Shown here piece after piece: positions 25,129 through 36,316 of a stretch of 50,981 nt of DNA. Position numbers and translations under genes: made by a program. The stretch's first letter is position 1. Each line of letters opens with the position of its first letter. The stretch covers positions 1 through 50,981 of the forward strand of contig JAJDNV010000193.1 of the NCBI GenBank assembly GCA_022340545.1, given 5' to 3'. Origin of the DNA: Acidobacteriota bacterium. GTDB taxonomy: Bacteria; Acidobacteriota; Vicinamibacteria; Fen-336. Under the pieces are notes generated by a model that was not told the DNA's origin, ran no database searches, and saw only the letters and a program-made list of their open reading frames with translations.

Positions 25129-25132
<4 letters not shown>
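24473..25132 (+). CDS. Exported hypothetical protein with helical C-terminus
   Basis: 219 residues, not recognised. A short signal peptide (about 1-18, FALTLVALLAGPSGA) is visible. The remainder is charged and helical: a first region (about 30-125) and a Glu/Arg/Leu-rich segment (about 135-215, ERARAELPEREAELEGMREQLGEE...) with heptad-like spacing that may form a coiled coil. GTG 24473 overlaps the stop of the sulfatase-like lipoprotein gene and its own stop overlaps tatD. Co-expression with the lipoprotein suggests they work together in the envelope (inference). Confidence 0.7.
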
Positions 25133-29560
<4,428 letters not shown>

Positions 29561-29564
29561 CGGT

Positions 29565-29570
29565 TATACT
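29565..29570 (+). promoter_or_regulatory. -10 element of htrA, leaderless geometry
   Basis: TATACT (29565-29570) is followed by exactly six bases and then the ATG at 29577. Transcription would start at the A of the start codon. No clear -35 box, and no ribosome-binding site could fit. Confidence 0.5.
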
Positions 29571-29576
29571 GCCCCT

Positions 29577-30980
29577 ATGACGCGTGCCGCGTCGGTCCTG
29601 ACCGTCGCCCTCGTCGGCTTCCTGGCCGGGACGCTCGGCTATCTCGCCGGCGGCGGGTTCCGGCTCGCAGCCCCGGTGGCGCCACCGGGCTTCGCGGGGA
29701 CGCCCCCGTCGTTTGCCGCGGTCGTCGCCCGGGTCAACCCGGCGGTCGTCCACGTCGACGTGATTGAGGACGGACGTTCAGGCACGGCCCTCGGCGGGCC
29801 CGGACTCGGCCTGCCCCGCCGCGGCGAGGGCTCGGGCTTCATCGTCGACCCCGACGGCTACATCCTCACCAATCACCACCTCGTGCCCGGCCCCGCCCGC
29901 GTGCGTGTGCGGCTCACCGACCGGCGCGAGCTGGCGGCGCGACGCGTGGGGTCGGATCCGAGCACGGACCTGGCGCTGCTCAAGGTGGAGGCCCGCGGCC
30001 TGCCCGCGGTGACCCTCGGCGACTCCGAGCGGCTCCGGGTCGGTGACTGGGTCTGCGCGATCGGAAACCCGCTCGAATTCGACAACACCGTCACCGTAGG
30101 TGTCGTCTCCTCGAAGGGCCGAAAGATCTTCAACCAGTCCTTCGACTCGTACATCCAGACGGACGCCGCCATCAACCCCGGCAGCTCCGGGGGACCCCTG
30201 GTCAACCTGCGGGGCGAGGCGATCGGCATCAGCGCCGCGGTGAGCAGCGAGGCCCAGGGCATCGGCTTCGCCATCCCGAGCAACGTCGCCCGCTCCGTCC
30301 TCGTGCAGCTGCGCGAGGAGGGGCGCGTGAGACGGGGCTACCTCGGCGTCGAGCTGCACGAGCTCGACCCGGACCTCGCGGCGATGATGGGCCTTCGGGA
30401 GGCCCGCGGGGCTCTGGTCGTCGATGTGTCCCCGAACGGCGCGGCGGCCCGGGCCGGGCTGAGACGCTGGGACGTGATCACCGCCGTGGACGGAGCGCCC
30501 ATCGACGACGGAGATGACCTCGTCCGGACGATCTCCGCTCTGCGACCGGGCACGAGCGTCCGGCTCTCGCTGCTCCGTGACGGCCGGACCGTGAGTGTGT
30601 CGGCAGACCTGGCGGAGCGCACCGTCGACTCCGGATCCGAGCCGGAGCGGGTACGGCCGACGGCCGCGCCGGCCGACGGCGGGGACGCCCTCGGTCTCGT
30701 CGTCGGGAACCTCGGCGCGCAGAGCCGCGCTGCCCTGGCCGTGCCCCACGACGAGGTCGGCGTCGTGATCCGCTCCATCCTTGGGGCCGATCCCGGGACC
30801 GACGTCCTCGAGGAAGGCGACCTCATCGTGGAGGTCAACCGGCAGTCCACCCGGGACGTTCGAGCGTATTCCCAGGTTCTGGGCTCGCTCCCCGCCGGCG
30901 GGTCGGCGTGGCTGTACGTGTACCGGCCGGATCCGCCGGGCTCTTTCCTGACCCGGGTCCAGGTCGAGGGGCGGCGATGA
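29577..30980 (+). CDS. HtrA/DegP-type serine protease with two PDZ domains
   Basis: 467 residues. An N-terminal signal anchor (about 5-27) precedes a trypsin-like domain with His101 (LTNHHLV), Asp131 (STDLALLKV) and Ser204 (NPGSSGGPLVN). Two PDZ domains follow (about 265-365, with RRGYLGVELHEL, and about 385-465). Such proteases degrade or sense misfolded envelope proteins. The ATG at 29577 sits 6 bases after a TATACT -10 box, so the mRNA looks leaderless. The stop overlaps the NtrC-type regulator start (ATGA), linking envelope quality control and a sigma-54 activator in one transcript. Confidence 0.93.
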   Translation: MTRAASVLTVALVGFLAGTLGYLAGGGFRLAAPVAPPGFAGTPPSFAAVVARVNPAVVHVDVIEDGRSGTALGGPGLGLPRRGEGSGFIVDPDGYILTNHHLVPGPARVRVRLTDRRELAARRVGSDPSTDLALLKVEARGLPAVTLGDSERLRVGDWVCAIGNPLEFDNTVTVGVVSSKGRKIFNQSFDSYIQTDAAINPGSSGGPLVNLRGEAIGISAAVSSEAQGIGFAIPSNVARSVLVQLREEGRVRRGYLGVELHELDPDLAAMMGLREARGALVVDVSPNGAAARAGLRRWDVITAVDGAPIDDGDDLVRTISALRPGTSVRLSLLRDGRTVSVSADLAERTVDSGSEPERVRPTAAPADGGDALGLVVGNLGAQSRAALAVPHDEVGVVIRSILGADPGTDVLEEGDLIVEVNRQSTRDVRAYSQVLGSLPAGGSAWLYVYRPDPPGSFLTRVQVEGRR

Positions 30981-32338
30981 AGCCGAGGGTCCTGGTCGTC
31001 GACGACGAGGAGGCGGTGCGCTCGTCGCTGCGAATGATCTTCGAGTACGAGGGCTACGAGGTCCTCCTCGCCGCCAACGGTCCCGCCGGGCTCAAGATGG
31101 CGGAGCAGGATAGTCCCGATCTCGTGTTCCTCGACATCAAGATGCCCCAGATGGACGGGCTGGAGGTGCTGAAGCGGCTGAAGGCGGACGAGCCCTCCCC
31201 GCCGGTGGTGATCCTCTCCGGCCACGGCACCGTCAAGACCGCGGTCGAGGCGGTCAAGCTCGGGGCCTTCGATTTCATCGAGAAGCCCCCGGAGAGCGAG
31301 CGCATCCTCATCGTGACGCGCAACGCCCTCGGCCAGAAGCGGCTGGTCGACGAGAACCGGCGGCTCCGGCTCAGCTTTGACGACCGCTATCGGATGGTCG
31401 GCCGCAGCGCTGCCCTCGAGAAGGTCTGGGACGCGATCCGGCGCGCCGCGCCCACGAACGCGACCGTGCTCCTCACCGGTGAGAGCGGGGTGGGCAAGGA
31501 GCTGGCCGCGCGGGCCATCCACAGCAACTCGCTGCGCCAGGACGAGGCCTTCGTCCAGGTCAACTGCGCCGCGATTCCCGAGGAGCTGATCGAGAGCGAG
31601 CTGTTTGGCCACGAGAAGGGATCCTTCACCGGCGCCGCCGAGAAGCAGATCGGCAAGTTCGAGCTCGCCCACCGCGGCACCATCTTCCTCGACGAGGTCG
31701 GGGACATGAGCCTGCGCACCCAGGCCAAGGTGCTCCGGGTCCTGCAGGAGGGCGAGGTCGAGCGGATCGGCTCGCAGAAGACCATCCAGGTGGACGTCCG
31801 GGTGATCGCGGCCACGAACAAGACCCTTGAGGAGGAGATCGAGGCCGGGCGCTTTCGCGAGGACCTCTACTTCCGTCTCTCGGTCCTCCCGATCCGGGTG
31901 CCACCCCTGCGTGAGCGGCCGGAGGACGTGGAGCCGCTCATCGAGCACTTCGTGCAGGAGTTTTGCAGCGTCAACAACTTCCGTCCCAAGGCCTTCGCGC
32001 CGCCGGCGATGGAGGCCCTCAAACGACACCCGTGGCGGGGCAACGTGCGGGAGCTCAAGAACGTGGTCGAGAGGCTCCTCATCATGGCGGAAGGGGACGA
32101 GGTGCGTGCGGAGGACGTCTCGGGCGTCCTGAGGCGGCCCACGGACGACGCGGCGGCCCTGAGCGCCGCGGGCACGCTGCGCGACTTCAAGGAGGCTGCC
32201 GAGAGGACCTTCCTCGTGGCCAAGCTCCGGGAGAGCAACTGGAACATCTCGGCCACCGCCCAGGCCATCGGCACCCCGCGCTCCAACCTCTACAAGAAGC
32301 TCGACCAGTACGGGATCAGCCAGGAATCGGACGGCTGA
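30977..32338 (+). CDS. Sigma-54-dependent response regulator (NtrC family)
   Basis: 453 residues in the classic three-part layout. The receiver domain (1-120) has the acidic pair VVDDEE, phospho-acceptor Asp53 (FLDIKMP) and the switch Lys in FIEKPP. The AAA+ domain (about 140-375) has Walker A GESGVGKE, the sigma-54 contact loop GSFTGA, Walker B IFLDEVGDM and the R-finger region RFREDLYFRL. The C-terminal Fis-type helix-turn-helix (about 405-450) reads NWNISATAQAIGTPRSNLYKKL. It is closest in feel to NtrC/NtrX/PilR-like activators. No histidine kinase is adjacent. ATGA overlap with htrA. A sigma-54 promoter occurs in this window at 39403-39417. Confidence 0.95.
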   Translation: MKPRVLVVDDEEAVRSSLRMIFEYEGYEVLLAANGPAGLKMAEQDSPDLVFLDIKMPQMDGLEVLKRLKADEPSPPVVILSGHGTVKTAVEAVKLGAFDFIEKPPESERILIVTRNALGQKRLVDENRRLRLSFDDRYRMVGRSAALEKVWDAIRRAAPTNATVLLTGESGVGKELAARAIHSNSLRQDEAFVQVNCAAIPEELIESELFGHEKGSFTGAAEKQIGKFELAHRGTIFLDEVGDMSLRTQAKVLRVLQEGEVERIGSQKTIQVDVRVIAATNKTLEEEIEAGRFREDLYFRLSVLPIRVPPLRERPEDVEPLIEHFVQEFCSVNNFRPKAFAPPAMEALKRHPWRGNVRELKNVVERLLIMAEGDEVRAEDVSGVLRRPTDDAAALSAAGTLRDFKEAAERTFLVAKLRESNWNISATAQAIGTPRSNLYKKLDQYGISQESDG

Positions 32339-32375
32339 CCGGCGGGCACCTCGAGCAGGAAGGGAGGAAGGCAAG

Positions 32376-32564
32376 ATGCATCCTCTGGTTGCCGTGAGCT
32401 ACTTCTTCGTCGGCCTGGGTCTGTTCTTTGCCGGGCTGGGCGTCCTTCTCTGGGGCACCGGCAAGATGAAGCACGGGGAGGCGGCCAAGGGCGAGATCGA
32501 GCTCAAGGAGAGGCAGCACAACTACGAGCGGACGAAGGGAAGCACCGGACCGCCGACCCCCTGA
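32376..32564 (+). CDS. Small single-pass membrane protein of unknown function
   Basis: 62 residues with one hydrophobic helix (about 5-27, AVSYFFVGLGLFFAGLGVLLW) followed by a Lys/Glu-rich cytoplasmic-type tail that could be helical. A strong purine-rich ribosome-binding site (AGGGAGGAAGG) precedes the ATG, supporting translation. It lies 37 bases after the NtrC-type regulator. No family is recognised. Confidence 0.6.
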   Translation: MHPLVAVSYFFVGLGLFFAGLGVLLWGTGKMKHGEAAKGEIELKERQHNYERTKGSTGPPTP

Positions 32565-32665
32565 CGTGCCCGAGCCGACCGCTGGCCAGCGTCCGAAGTC
32601 TGGTGAGTGGAGTCCCCCCCCAGGAGCTGGAGAACAAACGGCTCGTGGGGAGCGTCTAGTCTGTT

Positions 32666-34561
32666 ATGACACTCGCGCAGGACAAACGACCGACTCGTCG
32701 AACGCCGCTCCGGCTCTGGCCGGGCGTGGTCGCCGCGGTCCTCCTCTGCCTGGTCCGGTTCGTCGTCCCGATCGTCGTGCCCGGGTCGTTCTCCTTTGCG
32801 GTGATGGGTGGACTCCTCGGCGCGGCGATCATCGTCCTGTGGTGGGTGTTCCTCAGCCGGGCCCCCTGGTCCGAGCGTCTGGGCGCCGTCGTCCTCATGG
32901 TTGTCGGGCTGGTCGCGACACCCCGCATCGTCCACGAGTCGGTCGCGACGGCGGGGATGGGGATGCTCTTCTACGTCTACGCCATCCCGGTCCTGAGCCT
33001 CGCCCTGTTGGCCTGGTCGGTGGCCAGCCGTCGCCTCGCGACCGGACCCCGGCGTGCGTCGATGGTCGTGGCCCTCCTGCTCGCGTGCGGGGTGTGGGCG
33101 GTCCTGCGGATCGACGGGGTGACTGGCGGGGCCGGCGCGGAGTTCTCATGGCGGTGGGCCGCGACCTCGGAGGAGCGGCTCCTGGCCGCTGCCCCTGACG
33201 AGCCGGCGCCGCTCGTGTCGACTCCGGCCGCACGGGGGATCCCCGAGGAACCACTCCCCGACCAAGCTGCCGACGAACCCGCGGTGCGTCCATCGGCTCC
33301 GCCGCCCGCGGAGCCTCCGGAGGAGCAACCCCAGGCCAGCGCGGGCGACGAGCCGACGGCGATCCCGCCCGCTTCGGCGGCAACGGAGGTCGAAGCCGAC
33401 TGGCCCGGCTTTCGCGGGCCCGATCGCGACGCCGTCATCTCCGGCGTGCGGATCGAGACCGACTGGTCTGCGTCGCCGCCGGTCGAGCTGTGGCGCCGAC
33501 GGATCGGGCCGGGCTGGTCGTCCTTTGCCGTCCGCGGCGACCTCCTCTACACCCAGGAGCAGCGTGGCGACGACGAAGTCGTCGCCTGCCACGACCTGAA
33601 TACCGGCGAGCCGGTGTGGCGGCATCGCGACGCGGTCCGGTTCTGGGAGGCGAACGCCGGCGCCGGTCCGCGGGCAACGCCGACCGTCAGCGGCGGTCGC
33701 GTCTACGCGTTCGGCGCCACCGGCATCCTGAACGTGCTCGATGCCGGCAACGGCGCCGTCGTGTGGTCGCGGGATGCGGTCTCCGACACCGGCTCGGAGG
33801 TCCCGTACTGGGGGTTCTCGAGCTCGCCGCTGGTGGTCGGCGACGTCGTCGTCCTGGCCGTCGCCGGCCAGCTCGTTGCCTACGACCTCGCCACCGGCGC
33901 TCCGCGCTGGTTCGGCCCGGCGAGCGGCGCGAGCTACAGCTCGCCCCACCTGCTGACGATCGACGGAGTCGCGCAGATTCTCCTGCTGAGCGAGTCCGGC
34001 GCGACGGCGGTCGCGCCGACCGACGGCACGGTGCTCTGGCAGCACCCGTGGGGAGGCTTCACCAGCCTGCAGCCGGCCCTGACCGCGGACGGCGACGTCC
34101 TGATCAGCACGAGCGGCGAGGCCGGAGGGCTCGGTCTGCGCCGCGTTGCAGTCGAACACGGACCCGGCGGATGGACCGTCGAAGAGCGCTGGACCTCACG
34201 CGGTCTGAAACCCTACTTCAACGACTTCGTCGTTCACGATGGCCACGCCTTCGGCTTCGACGGCAGCATCCTCGCGTGCATCAATCTCGAGGACGGCGCG
34301 CGCGAGTGGAAGGGAGGGCGCTACGGCCACGGCCAGCTCGTCCTGCTGGCCGATCAGGACGTGCTGCTGGTGCTGTCGGAGAAGGGTGAGCTCGCGCTGG
34401 TCGCGGCGACCCCCGACCAGTTCACGGAGCTCGCGCGGTTCCCGGCGATCGAAGGGAAGACCTGGAACCACCCGGCGCTGGTCGGCGACGTCCTGCTGGC
34501 TCGCAACGGCGAGGAGATGGTCGCGTTCCGGCTCTCCCTGGGCGACACCCCCAAGCCTTGA
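32666..34561 (+). CDS. Membrane-anchored PQQ-type beta-propeller protein
   Basis: 631 residues. The first 165 residues contain four to five hydrophobic helices (for example WPGVVAAVLLCLVRFVVPIVV and LGAVVLMVVGLVATP). A Pro/Ala/Glu-rich linker (about 175-245) leads to a beta-propeller of PQQ/BamB-like repeats beginning DWPGFRGPDRDAVISGV and including VVACHDLNTGEPVWRHRD, LNVLDAGNGAVVWSRD and LVAYDLATGAPRWFG. The repeat form is known from quinoprotein-like proteins of uncertain function; the residues needed for true PQQ dehydrogenase activity are not evident, so a scaffold or sensor role is as likely. ATG 32666 has a GGGGAG 13 bases upstream, a wide spacing. Gap 32565-32665 holds a CGCTGGCCAGCG palindrome (32580-32591). 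Confidence 0.82.
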   Translation: MTLAQDKRPTRRTPLRLWPGVVAAVLLCLVRFVVPIVVPGSFSFAVMGGLLGAAIIVLWWVFLSRAPWSERLGAVVLMVVGLVATPRIVHESVATAGMGMLFYVYAIPVLSLALLAWSVASRRLATGPRRASMVVALLLACGVWAVLRIDGVTGGAGAEFSWRWAATSEERLLAAAPDEPAPLVSTPAARGIPEEPLPDQAADEPAVRPSAPPPAEPPEEQPQASAGDEPTAIPPASAATEVEADWPGFRGPDRDAVISGVRIETDWSASPPVELWRRRIGPGWSSFAVRGDLLYTQEQRGDDEVVACHDLNTGEPVWRHRDAVRFWEANAGAGPRATPTVSGGRVYAFGATGILNVLDAGNGAVVWSRDAVSDTGSEVPYWGFSSSPLVVGDVVVLAVAGQLVAYDLATGAPRWFGPASGASYSSPHLLTIDGVAQILLLSESGATAVAPTDGTVLWQHPWGGFTSLQPALTADGDVLISTSGEAGGLGLRRVAVEHGPGGWTVEERWTSRGLKPYFNDFVVHDGHAFGFDGSILACINLEDGAREWKGGRYGHGQLVLLADQDVLLVLSEKGELALVAATPDQFTELARFPAIEGKTWNHPALVGDVLLARNGEEMVAFRLSLGDTPKP

Positions 34562-34591
34562 CCCCGGCAGGTGTGGGGCCTACGCTAGTCT
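34558..34591 (+). promoter_or_regulatory. Promoter of RNase P RNA
   Basis: TTGACC (34558-34563) overlaps the stop of the propeller gene. TACGCT (34581-34586) follows at 17 bp. The overlapping TAGTCT (34586-34591) would place the start at about 34598, exactly where the RNA's terminal helix begins. Which hexamer is used is not settled by sequence. Confidence 0.45.
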
Positions 34592-34598
34592 GGTCTAC

Positions 34599-34989
34599 GG
34601 AGCGGGCCGGGCGGTCGCCGCGGCTCTTCGCGAGAAGCGCCGGGGAGGAAAGTCCGGACTCCACAGGGCAGCGTGCTGGTCAACCGCCAGCGAGGGTGAC
34701 CTCAGGGAAAGTGCCACAGAAAACACACCGCCAAACCTCCGGGGGCAGCTCCGGGGGTGGTAAGGGTGAAAAGGTGCGGTAAGAGCGCACCGCCGTCGTG
34801 GCGACACGGCGGGCAGGGTAAACCCCACGCGGAGCAAGGCCAAATAGGGGGGCGTTCGAGGCTGGCCCGGCCGAGGCCCCCGGGTAGGTCGCTGGACCCC
34901 GCAGGCAACTGCGGGGCTAGAGGAATGATCGCTACCTCGCCCGGCCGTTCGGTCGGGCGAGGACAGAATCCGGCTTACAGGCTCGCTCC
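34599..34989 (+). ncRNA. rnpB: RNase P RNA, bacterial type A
   Basis: About 391 bases. All the universally conserved segments are present: GAGGAAAGTCCGGACTCC with ACAGGGCAG, the AAAGTGCCACAGAAA segment, GGTAAGGGTGAAAAGG with GGTAAGAGCGCACC, GTAAACCCCACGCGGAGCAAG followed by CCAAATAGG, TAGAGGAATGATCGC, and ACAGAATCCGGCTTACAGGC. The terminal P1 helix pairs GGAGCGGGCC (34599-34608) with GGCTCGCTCC (34980-34989), fixing the ends. It is the catalytic RNA that matures tRNA 5' ends. No clear terminator follows before the convergent gene at 35049. Confidence 0.97.
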
Positions 34990-35048
34990 GTAGACCCTTC
35001 CTTGCCCTTGGGAAGAACGAGTCGGCCGCCCCGCCAGTCTCCCCGTAC

Positions 35049-36314
35049 TCAGCGCCCGCCGGCGGCCACCGACGCTGCCCGGTCGGCGGCCCGGAGGCGC
35101 GCCTCCCAGCCACGTTGCAGCTCCGCGTAGCTCAGGCCGTAGGCGCTTTGGACCGCGTCCTCCGGCGTCTCGCCGTCGGCCAGGGCCGCGATCAGGCGCC
35201 GCAGACCGCCCGGCCCCTTCAGCGCGAGGAGATGAGCGACGACCGAGAGGCTCTGCGCGTAGGCCGAGGTCGCCTCGGCCTCGGAGAAGTCGGCGAAGGG
35301 CGCCTCGAGGTCCGGCAACGAACGGATCCGGCCCTCGCGCGCGGCCGCGGCCAGACCCGCGTCGCGTCGCCCCGGGTGGCCGCCTTCCAGCCACTGGGCC
35401 ACTCCCTCCTGCAGCCAGGTCGGCGCGCCGCTCCCGACCCGGGCGGCCAGGAACGAGTGGGCCAGCTCGTGGCACAGGACGCGGATCAGCTCCGGCGTGG
35501 GTCGGTCGATGCCCCGGACCGGGACGCGGATCGTCCCGTCGTTCCAGGCGGCGGCCCATTCCGGCGCCCGCGTGGTGTCGTAAAAGACCGAGTCGGTGAG
35601 GAGGATGACAGTCACCGGCAGGCCGGGGCTGAAGCCGAACAGCTCCTCGTACTCCTCCCACGTCCGATCGAGGATACCGAGGACGGCGAGGCCGAGGGGC
35701 TCGTTGGAGTCGCCGTCGTAGCGGATGCGGAAGCGGGCGCTCGAGACGTGATTGGTGGGAAGCTCGAGGGCCTCCAGCTTGCGCCGCAGGCGGCTGTCGC
35801 TCTCGATGTCGTACGCGGCGCGGTATCGCTCCAGCGCTCCATCCGTGTCTCCGAGGGCGGCCAGCGAGTCGCCCAACAGCTCCAGGGAGCGCCGGCGCCC
35901 GGGGTCGATGCCGACCGCCCTCTGCGCGCTGTCCCGCGCCCGCTTCGCCTGGCCGAGGGCGAGCTGGGACGCGGCCAGGGCGTCGAGGCCGGCCAGGGAA
36001 TCCGGATCCCGAAAGAGGGCCAGTCGCGCGTGGCGCAGGGCCTCGGACGGGTCTCCGCCGGCGAGGCACTCCCGGCTGCTGAGGACGTCCGGGTCGATGA
36101 GCGTGCCCTCGGAACCGGCCGGCTCCACGCGGTCGACGGCATCACGGGGGACGTCGTAGAGCTGTCCGTCCTTGAGGTAGCGGAGGACGACGCCCTCCCA
36201 CCAGGCCTGATCGGCTTCGAGGGCGCGGCCGTCCTGCAGGATGATCGTGTCTGCACCGGCGCGCGCCGCGAGCACGAGCACGAGGGCGGTCATGCCAAGC
36301 CGGTGGAAGCTCAC
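35049..36314 (-). CDS. Exported TPR protein with gluzincin (peptidase MA-like) domain
   Basis: 421 residues. A signal peptide (about 1-21, ending AARAGA) is followed by a short beta region (LQDGRALEADQAWWEG) and TPR-like helices (about 75-185). A metallopeptidase domain (about 190-400) has HELAH (282-286) and a downstream Glu303 in WLQEGVAQWLEG, the gluzincin arrangement of the peptidase MA family. The substrate is unknown. GTG 36314 gives a proper signal peptide; ATG 36293 would remove its basic N-terminus. It starts 2 bases after the stop of the DUF4388 gene, so the two are co-transcribed. Confidence 0.8.
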   Translation of the reverse strand: MSFHRLGMTALVLVLAARAGADTIILQDGRALEADQAWWEGVVLRYLKDGQLYDVPRDAVDRVEPAGSEGTLIDPDVLSSRECLAGGDPSEALRHARLALFRDPDSLAGLDALAASQLALGQAKRARDSAQRAVGIDPGRRRSLELLGDSLAALGDTDGALERYRAAYDIESDSRLRRKLEALELPTNHVSSARFRIRYDGDSNEPLGLAVLGILDRTWEEYEELFGFSPGLPVTVILLTDSVFYDTTRAPEWAAAWNDGTIRVPVRGIDRPTPELIRVLCHELAHSFLAARVGSGAPTWLQEGVAQWLEGGHPGRRDAGLAAAAREGRIRSLPDLEAPFADFSEAEATSAYAQSLSVVAHLLALKGPGGLRRLIAALADGETPEDAVQSAYGLSYAELQRGWEARLRAADRAASVAAGGR

Positions 36315-36316
36315 GG

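Noticed and set aside
34990-35048. Possible fourth copy of the two-hairpin repeat between rnpB and the gluzincin gene, because CCCTTCCTTG occurs there.
   Set aside because: Only about 10 bases match; neither hairpin nor the flanking segments are present.
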